From NCBI GenBank assembly GCA_964023275.1, contig OZ029923.1:9302685-9366684 (forward strand): a stretch of 64,000 nt of DNA, written 5' to 3'. Source of the DNA: Norana najaformis. Taxonomy: Eukaryota > Annelida > Clitellata > Crassiclitellata > Hormogastridae. Below the pieces are notes generated by a model. It made no database searches. It was not told the origin of the DNA and saw only the letters and a program-made list of their open reading frames with translations. A program made the position numbers and the translations under genes. Of this stretch, positions 24,301-36,257 are shown piece by piece (position 1 is the first letter of the stretch; every line of letters starts with the position of its first letter).

Positions 24301-26433
24301 TTCTGTCATCTAATCTAATCTAATAACTTCTATAGGGCCGTTATCATAATGCCCAAGGCATCGATCAGTGGTCTCTTCAAGTCAAAATTGCATTCCAAAG
24401 TCATAATAACAGAAGCTGGGTCGAATTCCGATAGGTCACAGAAACCAGAAGCTAGGCTACGGTGGGTAAGTAAGCTGAAACAGATGAGTCTTGAGTTTAG
24501 ACCTGAATGACATAAAAGAATTGACAGAATAAACAGAATTTGGCAGTGAATTCCAAAGCCGTGGATCAGCAACCGAGAAGGCCCGAGAGCCCAACACAGT
24601 TCGGGTAGGGGACACAGCGAGAGTGTTCAAAGTTGATTAGGTGATGATAAGAAACACTGATTTCATCCATTTTGCTTTCTATAGCCCGTCGAGTCTGGAG
24701 AGACTATTTCCCAGCAGTTGATGGCATCGTGTTTGTCGTTGATGCCTTTGATAAAGCGCGAATAATGGAATCAAGAGAAGAATTTTATGTAAGTTAACAT
24801 GTCATACAATATTCAAATAACAGAAACCTGGGAAGCTGGCTTATAACAATTGACACAATTACGTATGACCTTTGACACAATTACATATGATCTTTGACAC
24901 AATGATCTTTGACACAATTACATGTGATCTTTGACACAGTCGTGTATGATCTTTGACACAGTTACATATGATCTTTGACACAATTACATATGATCTTAGA
25001 CATAGTTACAATGGATGATGATTGGTATGGTGCTTTACGAAGTGCAGTGGAATTACCTGGTTTACTCTATGCCCCAGCAAAAACTGGCACGTTAAGCTAG
25101 AAATATTATCTATTATAAATATTAAATTTATTTATTATAATTACACACCTCTATGAGCAACACTCCTCAGAGGTGGCATTCTAGAGGTTGAAGGATCTTC
25201 TGGCTTGATCACAAGAATGATCACAAAAATGATCACAAAAATGATCACAAAAATGATCACAAAAATGATCACAAAAATGATCACAAAAATGATCACAAAA
25301 ATGACAGCAGAATTTCAACAACCCTGTTGGGTTACATGGCTACACAGCAGATTGTCAATGTCACTTAATTCTCAGGGTCTGAATTCCCCCAGATGGCACA
25401 AAATTGGAATATTAATCATTAACTTGATGATTCATTTGCTTGTGTTTAACTGAACAGAGTGTGCTAAATGACGATCAGATTGCCGACATACCAGTATTAA
25501 TTTTGGCCAACAAAATCGACAAGCCAGGAGCAGCAAGTGAAGATGAGATCAAAGCCTTCTTCCAGCTCAACAACAAGACGACTGGCAAGGTGAAAGACAG
25601 CCTGCATTCTGCTCCAAAATACATGTAATGTAACCTTAGAGTGGAAAACCACCTCCATGAAAGGACTTTAAATTTCAACTTTTAAAATGTCTCTGAGCAA
25701 TTACTAGAAAATCTTTTAGGAATTAAAATTGAATCAACTTCTGTTGTATCACGTTGCATGAAGCAGTGATTGTTGGCAACTGATTTGTTAACCTGGCATG
25801 CCAACATTTGGGGTCAGGCCAGTTAAAATCTAGCCAGACATTCTTGGGAAATAGAATATACATGCATATAGCCTGAGTTATTATTATTTCTTTATTTATT
25901 AAGCGTCGCTGTCTAACGACAAAGCATCAGTTGATGGTGCTGAGCAATTGTGTATGAAGAACTTGCTCAAGGTTTTATGCTGCAGCAACAGTCCCAGGGA
26001 GGCTCAAACCTGCACACCACATCGCAAGGCAAGCACTCAAACCAATTGACTACTGTGTCACACATATGTACATGCGTAAGCTTTGCCTACGTCGGTCCCA
26101 CTTGCTGGAATCGTCTCCCTTGAGAATTGCGACTTGAGCTCCTTTCTCTGCCCCTCTCAGTGTTCCGCAGGTGCCTGAAGACTGTACTGTGCAACAGTGA
26201 TCTTACTTTTTCGGGTCGGAAGCACCTCTATTGAGTTTTTATCCTCTAGGAGGTGCTTTATAAATCTCAAATTACAATTACATGCACCCTAATTGTTGTG
26301 AGGATGTTTGTTTCTTATGCAGGGAACTGAAGTCGTCAGTGAGCAACGTCCACTGGAACTGTTCATGTGTAGCGTTCTTAAGAAACAAGGCTATGGCGAA
26401 GGGTTTCGGTGGCTGGCACAGTACATGAAGTAG
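21306..26433 (+). CDS. sar1: SAR1 small GTPase (COPII coat initiator), six coding exons
   Basis: SAR1 is the GTPase that starts COPII vesicle budding at ER exit sites. Coding exons are 21306-21348, 22039-22158, 23920-23985, 24685-24788, 25458-25589 and 26323-26433. All junctions are GT/AG and all phases agree, giving about 191 residues, close to the family's 198. The N-terminus [15 protein letters not shown] is the amphipathic membrane helix that replaces the lipid anchor of other small GTPases. The P-loop is GLDNAGKT, switch I contains PTLHPTSEEL, G3 is DLGGH, G4 is NKID, and the C-terminus is [15 protein letters not shown] 5' non-coding part of exon 1 probably starts at 21267 after CATATTCAG. 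A poly(A) signal AATAAA is at 26695-26700. Introns hold several repeats, listed separately. Confidence 0.96.
21655..21800 (-). repeat. Family B repeat copy in SAR1 intron 1
   Basis: Plus strand: TGTAATCATAACTATAAGC, TCAAGATTTCTACAACACCC, AACCAGCTTATTCACAGGCG, CTTAGTCAAAACAAC, then GGTTCCAGGTCAAGATCC. More diverged than the 14 kb copies. Confidence 0.8.
24305..24640 (-). repeat. Family C repeat, long copy in SAR1 intron 3
   Basis: Plus strand: TAACTTCTATAGGGCCGTTA, TCATAATGCCCAAGGCATC, then TCCGATAGGTCACAGAAACC, GATGAGTCTTGAGTTTAGAC, GGCAGTGAATTCCAAAGCC and GAGAAGGCCCGAGAGCCC. A second long copy lies at 63085-63290. Confidence 0.8.
24836..25015. repeat. Minisatellite of about 24 bp in SAR1 intron 4
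   Basis: Seven or so units built on the pattern TTTGACACAATTACATATGA followed by TC. One unit is shortened to TTTGACACAATGATC, and others carry single changes. It begins about 50 bases after the exon 4 donor. Confidence 0.9.
25203..25302. repeat. 12-bp tandem repeat (ATGATCACAAAA) in SAR1 intron 4
   Basis: Eight near-identical 12-base units each contain the palindrome TGATCA. The unit length is a multiple of three, which gives a false open frame of repeated MITK residues. Confidence 0.95.
25885..26075 (-). repeat. Family D tRNA-derived SINE in SAR1 intron 5
   Basis: Minus strand: a tRNA-like head GTAGTCAATTGGTTTGAGTG with B-box-like GGTTTGAGCC, body GAGCAAGTTCTTCATACAC and CACCATCAACTGATGC, then the tail AGCGACGCTTAATAAATA with AATAATAATAA. 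The plus strand shows the same in reverse. Confidence 0.85.
26085..26285 (+). repeat. LINE 3' end (CR1/L2-like) in SAR1 intron 5
   Basis: The plus strand can be read as [15 protein letters not shown] followed by [14 protein letters not shown], which fits the C-terminal end of CR1-type reverse transcriptases (a WN.LP motif, then F...LKT). After that comes a short 3' UTR ending GGTGCTTTATAAATCTC and AAATTACAATTACA. This tail resembles the SINE tails in this window, so it is a candidate partner for them. Confidence 0.7.
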
Positions 26434-28665
26434 TCGCCTTCACCAAACAAGAATTTCCGCCAATGAAGCAGCATCGATTCGATCGGTTCGTCCATCTCCA
26501 GCTGGCCATTGAAACAGCATTATTTTTACGCTTAACTGCTGTTCTGTGCCTTGTGTCATGGTGTGCCCACCAACTGTTAATTTTAAAAACTTGGGTGCAG
26601 ACCTGATCCAAGTGCAGTGGTAAAACCAGAGTGAATTTTTTTCATACATCGTATCATACATTGAGTTAATGTTTTACGTGTTAGGCACAAATGAAATAAA
26701 GAGTGCAACTAATATTTTATGAAATCCATTATTTTGAGACTACTGTATCTTAAATAAAATGCTAGTCATATTTTAAAATACCATAATCCAGTATTTTCTT
26801 TATTTAATTAACAGTCTGGTTAAACGTAACAAAATTTCACACATTTCAAAATGTGGAAACTTTTAGTATGCAGAATTGTACTTAGTGTTCATGTGCATTT
26901 AAGTTTACAAAGAAGTAAGAGGAATGAAGAAAATTAGTAGCAGATTGCTAATTAATTCCCAGGCACTGATACTGCAACATTATTCACGTCAAAAGTGTGG
27001 ATGGCAACATCATCAGGTAATCCACCCAACCGCCATAAGATCGTGTTTACAAGCACTTGAGAATACCACCTACGTTGGGCTCACTTCCAACCAAATTAAT
27101 TTTTGTTGTGGACTTCACTGCCTGAACAGTTGACCAGCTTTCTAAACTGTCTTTACTCGGTTTATTTTTCATAGAAAAGAAGAAAGGCCTGAATTATAGC
27201 AGTAAGGAAAGACTACAACTGGAAGAGCAGTGCGGGAAAAGTACTTCCAGAAATGTATGCGTATGGTTACTTCTGTAACAACTAGAAACTATAACATTAT
27301 AGTCACAAGTGCACAGTTTGTATTCAGAACAAACACAGGAGAGCATTACTGTTGTAGAAGCATTGAACTGTGTACTGGCCTCAAACAGAATAACTTATAA
27401 ACAATGACCAATAATATACAGCATGCAAAAGGACTGACACTCAGAACTGGGACAGTTTGAAGAGCGCTTTTGAGAGGTTCTTAAAAGCGCTATATAAATG
27501 AACCTAGATATAATTACGCATGGAAAATACTTTATTTAGCTGTACAGAAATGGCAATAGGGCCTAAGTCTTCAAGAAACGAAAGGAAAGCAATTTTCTGG
27601 AAAAATAGTTCGAAGACTAGAATCTGTTGCTTATTCTAATGCATAGCAAACAAGAAAACAAAGAGGAATAATTGAATACATTAGTTTACGTTATTCAACT
27701 TGTGTCACTGTAATAAGTTATTATTACTATTCAAATATGCAAAAGGTAGAGATGAACAAGACAGTTTCAATTTAAAGTAGGTTTCAACAAAAGCATCAAT
27801 AAAATACCAATCAACAACACAGTTAAACCTTTACATGCCTTAAGCCAGAAAGGATTTTGCTACCTCAAACAATCCCGGTATCCAGCAACACACACACACA
27901 CACATGCAAACTTTGCCACTAAACTGCTATCATACTGATCAAACCTCTCTACCACACTGTTCAAACCCCCTTTTATAAACCACAAATAAACCCTGTCTCA
28001 TATTGGCATTAGTCTCACAGATTTGCCTCATGAAGTCTTCCTATCACAACAGTCTTGAAGTAAGTATTGTTAAGTACAAGTCCGACGTACACTCACATTT
28101 TTAATGTCACATTCCAGTATTAATATTTGCTTGGTGTGACAAACTTGTGTTTGTGCTAACGACAAACATGAACAACCATGAACGACAAACAGTTTAAGTG
28201 ATTACAGAGACAATTTAAGCACTCGTGGAGGTCTATCGTTACTACATTTCATTTTTATTTATTTTATTTTTCAATACCAATCGCTGGTACTCAACCACAG
28301 TCCCTGTAGAACAAAGCTTTTAGCTCAGTTTCTGTTTGACACAGCCGATCTAATATTCTGTACGTACGGCTAATGAAGAGGTTCTTGACCAGAATTCAGA
28401 AATAACATTACAACCTCCCAAAAATGTACAAGTAATTATAATGTAAATATATCAGACGTAACAACATAACCGATCGGGAATGACGACCGATTAGAAAAGT
28501 GTTCTGTTCTAAACTACTAACACAGAAAATTACTTTCGCAATGTCACATACTAAATAAATACGACACACAGAGAAGCAAGAGAATCAGAGAAAGCTTGCG
28601 ATTCTTTTGGAGGTTTAAAGAAGGTAATGAATTCAGTCAGAAGCCTCGTTTCATCTTCCGTCTTC
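26434..28665. other. SAR1 3' UTR and intergenic region
   Basis: Contains the SAR1 poly(A) signal, an element tail (AAAAGCGCTATATAAATGA at about 27480-27500), a short CA repeat at 27888-27906 and, near 28255, TTTATT motifs that would be AATAAA signals for the minus-strand SOCS-box gene. No coding exon was found. Confidence 0.5.
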
Positions 28666-30949
28666 TCAGAAGTCTGGCTTAAAGTGAAGATAGTTGATGA
28701 GTTTTGTGGGCAGCGGTAGGTCCGTGAGCTTCGTAAGAGGATAGTTCTGCAGTATGATGACTCGACACATGTTCTGCAAGTTCAGTGTGGTCGGCAGCTT
28801 GTAGATCTGTACGTAGTGCTGTACCACGTCATCTGGAATGTCCATAACCACGGCCATCCGATTACCACAGACGGAGAAGACTGGCTTGTAATTGACGGGG
28901 CAGTTGTGCTGCGTACAGGTGTAGCGGCGGTACTGAATGCAGTGCAGAGTCTCGGTCGAGTCGCCGTTAAAGACGTAGATGCTGCAGTTGATTGGACGAT
29001 AGTTTCGCGTCTTCTTTTCTCGGCAGAAGCAGTTGGTGTCAAGGATTGTAGCAATTAGCAGCGATCCGTCGCGCGTGTAGCAGAGATCCTTAAGGAATGG
29101 GTAGAGCGTCTGTCTCGTGTCGCTCACTCGTGGGTTTGTGCTCAGAACGTTCCAAGAGTCCAGTTCAACCAAGCTCAGGCTGTTGTTCTGACCCGACTCA
29201 AAATTGGTCACCGCGATACGTCTCCAGGTGAAACGCGGATCGAAGCAGAAATGGCAGAGGGCAAAGTTCAGGTCAATCTCGGTCAGAAGCGTTCTGGTGC
29301 GAAGATCGTACAGATGAAAAACCGAACTAGTGGATGGTACAAGCGCAGCTGCAGCAGCAGCAGCGGCCCCAGCTTGACCCTGCTGACCTATGTTCGGCAT
29401 ACGTACAAGACACTTGCTCTTGTCCGGACTCAGTTCTCCAGCCAGAGCCTCGTTGGTGAACTCCAGGTGCTGTTTTCCGAACACGCCCAAGAACTTGTTG
29501 ATGCGCAAGTCCAGAAGCCCGAACTGCGAGTTGGTGTTTCGTGACAAGTGCAGCACAACGAGGCTGTCACGAAAGCACAGAACGCTCTTGACGCGGAAGT
29601 GGTTTATAGACGACATCTGAGCTGGAATGTGGTTGTACTCGAAGTGTTCCGCCATCTTCGCAAACTTGCTGCGTTTGCGAAAGCTGAAGATTGACGAGCC
29701 CTTGTTGATGTTGATGATGCCTTGGCGGCTCATGCAGAATGAAAAACTGCAATCTTTGTGAATGACGCCATCACATGTCAGCAGAGCCTCGGGAAAACCG
29801 CCAGCATCTGAAAGGCACAAAAAACGTCAGAACTGATAAAAAATGTTTGATCTAGTAAGCATATGGTGATATTTTAAGACTTCTGACAAATGTTTGAACT
29901 TTACAATCTACATTTAGTTGTATTTTTCCCATGCATGTAACAACAAGCCAGATGTGCCTTTACCCAAATTTTCCAAGGGATAACCAGTATTAATGATCCA
30001 TCGGAAGAGGTTGTGCAATGTTCATCACACATTATTCATCACACATCACTACTTATTCATGCATGCATACATACATACATGCCTGGATGCATGTATTAAG
30101 TATTTATGTTTGTATGTATGTATGTATATATGTATCTAAGCTTTGTACAGTGCCTGTTAAGAACCTCTCAAATACAGCGGACTATTGCTGTACAAGGAAT
30201 CTACAAAGGAGTGCTTGAACATAAGAAAAGAGTGAAATTAAGAGTTCCAAGTAGCTGTAACTAATAAATATAATTCCATATCTCATCTACAACCCAAAGA
30301 GCCTATACACGGGCACTAAATAAAGATAAAATTGATTAGGTAGGCTCGTTCAGTCAGGTGTGGTTCCAAGTCAAAATCCTAGTCAAGTAAACAGGCTGCC
30401 AACTATGAATCATCAGGCTATATATATGCGTACCAGTATGTCTGGGCTAGAGCTAATGCACTTTTGGAAGACTTCTCAAAAGCACTGTTTACATGGCTGT
30501 CTAAGGGATCGAAGCAAGTACATTGGAACAAAAACACAGAAAATATACCTTTGCTACACTGTGATCACTTAGCAAAATACTGCATTACAACTTGTAATAA
30601 ATTGTTATAAATATGCAAAGCATAAAGTCCAAATAACAATATTATAAAATTAAATAACCTTTTCAAATTGCAATGTTCTGTGAAAAGACCAGTCGTAAGC
30701 TCTGCCAATAAGACAAGGTCTAAAATTAGACTGCATTAAACATAAATTACAACATAATATCGTATATTTTATACAACAGATAAACTAACCAGCATGTCCA
30801 TCTTTCCACTTGTCAAGAGTGCACTGGTGGAGCAGAGTCCAGGCAGTCGCTTCCGACTCCTTCCGACACAGGTTTGGAAAGTCCACAACGATGCTGGCAT
30901 AGCTAGCCGTGCCCGAACTGGTACTGGTCTTGCTTCCTTCAGTTCCCAT
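28666..30949 (-). CDS. SOCS-box protein with propeller-like repeats, two coding exons
   Basis: Probably the substrate receptor of a Cullin-5/Elongin-BC ubiquitin ligase. Exon 1 (30949-30790) starts MGTEGSKTSTSSGTASYA, includes FPNLCRKESEATAWTLLHQC and ends in phase 1 at GTTAGT. Exon 2 (29807-28666) follows TGTGCCTTTCAG and rejoins in frame, giving about 433 residues. The C-terminus has a good SOCS box: a BC box LQNMCRVII, fitting LxxxCxxxI, and a Cul5 box LTDLPLPTKLINYL. Between them and the N-terminus are repeated short strands of the kind FHLYDLRTRTLLTEI, LSLVELDSWNVL and CSIYVFNGD, suggesting a WD-like beta-propeller, and an Ala run near residue 210. I do not recognise the orthologue; WSB1/2 have the same overall layout but clearer WD motifs. 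Confidence 0.85.
30055..30140. repeat. Tetranucleotide microsatellite (CATA/ATGT) in the SOCS-box gene intron
   Basis: Short runs of CATGCATGCATACATACATA and, further right, TATGTATGTATGTATATATG. It lies between the two coding exons. Confidence 0.8.
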
Positions 30950-31561
30950 TTTTCTCTCTGCCCATGCCCGTACCTACCAAAAAGTCAGACAAACTGCTGA
31001 TGTAGCACGAAACACCGATGAAGTCTATGATAGAGTCGACAAACCAAACCATAGTCTCGGAACACTCAGTAACGAAGAAAACAACAAGTACCACTTATAA
31101 ATGATCGCCTTGCCTATTAGCTGGACTAATTAGTACGTGAGATCTACAACTCGCTGCCTAACAATACAGTCCAACATGTACTGAATAAAATTTACATGAA
31201 TTACCATCTAATAACACCACAATAACACCGACCAGGTTTGCATGATTTTACTCTTACTCGACGGGGTAAATAAAAGGACGTTCCACATGAACATCAGAGT
31301 AAAGGCCGTGGTAGCCGTAGCCTCGAAATGTTTAAATTATACCCACCCCTGTCTTATAATTTAGCGTTGCCCAGTCTGATCCACTGCGATCCATGGCTAG
31401 CAATGAACAGACGAAATATAAATCAGAGGCAGGGTTTAGGGTCAGTCAGCTTTCGACATATCACAGACATAAATAAAAGTAAATAACACACTTGATATAA
31501 GTGCTCAAGAAAACGAAAAGCTGCTTCATTTACTTATTTAGTAATCAAAATAATTGATACT

Positions 31562-31598
<37 letters not shown>

Positions 31599-32045
31599 TA
31601 TTAAATATACTTATTTAGCAATAAAAAAACTGAAAACACTGAATTTATTTCATTTACCAAGAAAAATTCTGTCATGTAGTATAATGATCGTATTGTAATA
31701 ATTTTACTTCATTCAACTGTTCTGATCAGGCAGTGTAGTAATCACTCCAATCTGTGAACTTACGACAACCAATAAATCCTAAACAACAATACGTGATCAC
31801 TTGAACACGATAGCTGTTGTCCGATCACAACTAGAACTGATCTGATTTCTCTGGGTACAGATATGAACTCGTCTCATCAGGTAGCCATGTGACAAAGACA
31901 TAATGAGCTCAACTACTCTAAGTTATCTGAATATGCAAGCATCGAAAAATATTTATAACATTACAATGGCTGAATAAAAGCCTTTAACAATGCAAGGCAG
32001 CATCCAGGAGATCCACTGTTTAGGTAAGTGGTGTAGCATCTAAGG
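30950..32045. other. Region upstream of the SOCS-box gene
   Basis: Probably the promoter and 5' leader of the minus-strand SOCS-box gene. A (TA)n tract is at 31565-31592. I see no exon and no clear core promoter element. Confidence 0.4.
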
Positions 32046-32324
32046 TTACAGTTGAAGTCCGTGCAAAGACTGGTAAACATCTTGCAATGTTTGCAAGTGA
32101 ATTATATACAACACCTGGTTGCTTAATGCAGCAAATGAATAGCCAAGAAAGGCAAGGAGGCCCACAACCAATGTGAGCCTCCAAAACCGTGGAACAGTGA
32201 TCTTGATACAATTCACCTCAGGTTCCTCAACTTTAGGTGGGTTTGGCTGACTGGGAGCAACCTGGGTGAGAACAGTGGAAAAGGGTTTGGAACAACACAG
32301 ATATGGAAGAAGGACCATGGACAA
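32046..32324 (-). CDS. Possible small single-span membrane protein or exon
   Basis: A 92-codon frame. Residues about 22-48 are Pro/Glu-rich and hydrophilic, followed by RFWRLTLVVGLLAFLGY and SFAALSNQVLYII, which would make one transmembrane helix. Part of it is framed by splice-like signals (acceptor CTGTTCTCACCCAG, donor CAG/GTGTTG). I do not recognise the family. The layout loosely recalls the first membrane segment of channel subunits, but no defining motif is present. No partner exon was found nearby, so it may be chance. Confidence 0.2.
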   Translation of the reverse strand: MSMVLLPYLCCSKPFSTVLTQVAPSQPNPPKVEEPEVNCIKITVPRFWRLTLVVGLLAFLGYSFAALSNQVLYIIHLQTLQDVYQSLHGLQL

Positions 32325-32489
32325 AACAAGGACAAGACCCTGGCGTGGCTTTGCATCCTCAAAACAGCACCCGTTTCACCCAGAAAGAATGACCAAGAAA
32401 TGTAGTTTGGGTGACTTCTTCATGACACTCAGTGAGATATAATACCCAATAATAATTTATATAGTACATACCATTGTTTTAATAAATAT

Positions 32490-32620
32490 AAATGTAAATG
32501 TACACGGTTTTACATAGCGACCTCATGGCCTTGATCGAACAGAGATTAATTGATCGGGTGAGATCCTTCACCACCGCTGAATGTTTGAATGGGTGCCACG
32601 CCATTTAAGGTCCCCGTAAT
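32490..32620 (-). repeat. Family A repeat, near full length
   Basis: Plus strand: ATGTACACGGTTTTACATAG, CGACCTCATGGCCTTGATCG, TGGGGTGAGATCCTTCACC-like block, CACCGCTGAATGTTTGAATG, ATTTAAGGTCCCCGTAATAC. The 5' hairpin is partly eroded. Confidence 0.85.
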
Positions 32621-35600
32621 ACACAGAGTATCAACTGAATCAAAACTCTACAAGACCCGTGCAAAATTCCAGAAGGTCTGTGCAATCTGGAAACTGAAAA
32701 CTTGGGGTCATCCACTTAAACGAACTTTCCGAGTAATTAACATCCACCTGATTTGAGTTTTGCCTATCAGAGCCATTTCTGAAGTTAAAGCGGACCACAG
32801 TCTGTCTGCTATTCTCCCTCTTCCGCCCTGGTCAGATCCAATGGTTCTGTCATTTGCTGGACAGATACTTGATACCTCACGTGACTTGTGTGACGTGCAC
32901 AGGCTTGCAAAACATACATAGCAATCACTTGAAATACAAAGGATGCACGGTCTGCCAACAAAAGCTAATCAACTCGTGAGACCAACTCAAGCACTCGATA
33001 GCTGGTAAAGGCAACCGCTCATCCCCATTACAAACCCATAAAAAGTAAAAATAGTAAAAGGTAATTAAACTGCTTATATGTCTCCAGTAAACTTCCTCTG
33101 AAGTTCGGTCATGAGGTTGAAGGGTCATTTGGCTGCAATCAAACGAATAACACCATACACTTCACAGCAGGTTATAACCAGCTCCTCCAAATAAACCCAT
33201 CTCAAGGCAGCTCATAACCAACTCAAACACAAGCCTATAAAATTCAAAATAGCTTGTAACCAAATGCTACAAGCCTAGACATCAACACAATTTTATAACC
33301 AATTCTCCTCAAAGCGGTGCATAACTGACTCCCACAAAACCCAAGGTACAGACTTCAAAACAGCTCACAACTGAGTAAAACAAATAAACAGTAATTCTTA
33401 TATTCTTGCAAGCCACTCAACTGAATGAAATTCTTTACAAAAGGAGCATGGTTTCTTGGAAGCTAAATATTTCCAGAAAGGTCTCTGTTCTCTGAAAAAA
33501 AGCCCTTGTCTGTTAAATTCTCAGGAATGTCACCCAGCAACACATGAAAGTAAACAAGGTCAAAAGGTCAAAATCAGATGACGCTTAGGCCTACGACACT
33601 TAGGCCTATGCAAAGTCTGGCGTGAAATCTTACTACGCTTCGGATATATTGACAGCTTATGAATCTGGGTTAATCTGAGTTGCATAATAAATTGCTGGCT
33701 TTTGATAGATTCTCAGAAGAACCCACCTGAAGAGAACTCATCAAAGGCACTTTGTAAAGTCCCTGCAAGCAGGTTCTTTAAAGGTGCTATTCAGATTTCA
33801 AGACACTTAGTAGAAGTAGACGTTTATTGGAACACTATAAAAGAGACAAGTGATAGTACGGTCATTCACAGAGGAAAAAATATTAATAGGCATTCAAATG
33901 TGAGAACAAAATGACAAGAAGTCCTGCTAACTGGGTCACATAATTTCTTAAACAGATTTAAGACGTCACACCATGAAAGTGCACCTGTACATACACACTG
34001 AGGTAGAAGTTTTAAATTAATATGACTTTCCAGGACAGAGTAAAACTATTTAGTGTTTAAACTTGCTAACAGCTTACTCGCTTAGTTAGAGCTACTGATA
34101 TTCATTTTTTTTAAATTAGTTTACTTACAACAGCGGCCATGCTTGAATCAGAATACGTACACAACTCCCAGCGGGTGTCAGCTTAAAATGCTGCTATTTA
34201 TCACTGCAACTAGTTTCTCAGACTTGAAGTTAGTCCTCAAACGCGTGTTTCACAGTGCATGACCAACACAGAAATGTCCTCGCAAGCACCAGGTGATGAA
34301 ATCCAGGGTAAGCGTCTTCCTGTTTGTTAGGCTTTCAGGTTAACCAATAAGATAATGAGACCTTTTAAGGCATCTATTTTTATCCAGCAGTTGTTTTTCT
34401 CTTTAGGCCGACTATTAGTGTAAACGATATGCAGAAATGAGCTCAGTGGTAGGCAAATGAAATAAAACCCTAAGGGACAGATCGCATTTCGGATCGTTAG
34501 AAATGAGAAATCAGGGTCCCCAGTCTGATTTCTGTCTGACTATGTGATTGCACATGTACTGGTATGACTCAGAGAATTCGACTGCAGATCTACTTATGGA
34601 ATTCAAAGAATGCTGAAGCAATTACTAATAAACCTGAGAATAACCTACGCAATAAATGATTCAGTGACATATGTCAAGATCTGACACAACATATGTGGAA
34701 ATCTGACACGTCTTACAGATAATAACACCTCACTTAACACTAGATCATAAAACTGACTTCTGTGGCACCTGATTGCTCATGCATGTTAGATCAATCTTTA
34801 TTCTGACAGATGTCTGAAGCACAACTCCTTCTACAGCCCAGCCTGATTCTGAGGCCAAACAACTTTTGAACATAAACAACTTTGTTCAGAAATCCGACAA
34901 ATCATCTGAAATCAAAACACTCGTTTTTGAAATATTCAGCAACTGAACCGAATCTCATTTCCAGGCACAACTTGTCTCAGCAAAAACTGGATTTGTCTTT
35001 TATGATCCACGGCAACACTTAAAAGCCACGCTCCATTACCCAAATCACCAGTTTACCCAAAGTTCGGAAGAGCCAACGCACACCACCAGAGCATATCCCA
35101 AGCCGAATTCCTTTCAACAAGACGCACTTAATTTCTCTGTCTTAATTTCGCTTGATATAACGCCCACAGAGCACAGACACAATGCCGTCTGCCACACACA
35201 GCCGAGGACTTAATACACTGCAGGCCAATCCGACATGCCATTAGCCAGGTCGTTCATCATCATGTTCCGATTCATATTGGAGAATAATCAACCGGCGAGC
35301 AGCATTATCCAGTCTTCCCTCCCATGCACGCACACTCCATACCGAAGACTCGGGCTTGTTGGCCAAATCCGCATTCAGATCCGCATTCGTTTCAATCATC
35401 TGAATAACAGTGAATACAAATGATTGTCATACCACGAAAGGATTGCTTTGCACAGGATTCCCCTGGTGCCGGCTGTGCGCCATATTCATTCACTCAATTT
35501 CCTCTGCTTCATTCCTCCACCCCTTCTGTCTTCCTCTTTTCATCCTTCTCCCTCATCCAGCTCCGTGCATCAGTCTCCGTTTCACATTTATATATTCCAT

Positions 35601-35734
35601 TTGCTTTAGACACAAGAACTTAAATGATTTATGGTTCTTAGATTTTTGCGCTTTGGGCTTAAAATTCATCTGGATTTTACTGGATTCTATAACTCTTGGT
35701 TTAGCCATGGCAAAATAACCACTTGCACTTGGTA
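32621..35734. other. Non-coding interval
   Basis: No supported exon. At 33165-33400 a degenerate tandem repeat recurs, with units of the type CAGCTCATAACCAACTC and TTATAACCA. Pyrimidine-rich DNA lies at 35480-35590. TAGGCCTA-like octamers occur at about 33590 and 33602. Confidence 0.4.
33165..33400. repeat. Degenerate minisatellite (CTCATAACCAACTC-type units)
   Basis: Five or so loosely spaced copies of a motif near (T/C)TATAACCA(A/G)CTC are separated by Ala/Pro-codon-like AAACCCA stretches. Unit spacing is about 40-50 bases and divergence is high. Confidence 0.5.
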
Positions 35735-35990
35735 AAGGAAGAAAGGACACTACGAAGGAGACTGATGAACTGGACAGGTCACATACTATGTGGAAATTCT
35801 CTCCTGAGGATGTGGTTGAAGGAAGAATTGAGGGAAAGAAAGTTCCAGGAAGACCAAGGAATATGCTGCTGGACTGGATGACTGATAAAGGAAGAAGACG
35901 GGGCTACAAAGAAGTCAAGGAGAGGGCACGGAACAGAGAAGAGTGGCATCGTTGGATTCTTGGACCTGCCTAAGGGCAGAACACTAAAGA
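35735..35990 (+). pseudogene. Non-LTR retrotransposon C-terminal fragment, frameshifted
   Basis: One frame gives LRRRLMNWTGHI; after a frameshift another gives EGRIEGKKVPGRPRNMLLDW, then KERARNREEWHRWI. This is the conserved C-terminal signature of RTE/L1-type reverse transcriptases (GH.... EG....GRGRP...W.D, then A.DR..W). The shift shows it is dead. It is a different lineage from the CR1-like fragment at 19.3-19.9 kb. Confidence 0.85.
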
Positions 35991-36257
35991 AGAAGAAAAT
36001 CACCACAGCTATTGGTGAAAACTTATCGCTTTATTTATTTACCTATTTATTTACTTGGCAACTCCATCACTTTATTACTGTATGACGTCTTCTCTCTGTA
36101 CCTCTTGTTGACTTATCCCAAACGTAATCACACCAACTGTAGGATAATAATGTAATGCAACCACAACAGAGCATTTCAACAGCTCAATTCGTGTAAACAT
36201 TAACAGTGTAAATGCTACAGGACAATCGGCCACTAGCTTTGTTGCTTTCTGAAATTC

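Noticed and set aside
24836-25015. CRISPR-like array of short regular repeats
   Set aside because: The units are contiguous with no unique spacers, and the DNA is an animal intron. It is an ordinary minisatellite.
25205-25453. Frame of repeated MITK residues
   Set aside because: It is the 12-bp intronic tandem repeat of SAR1 read in frame.
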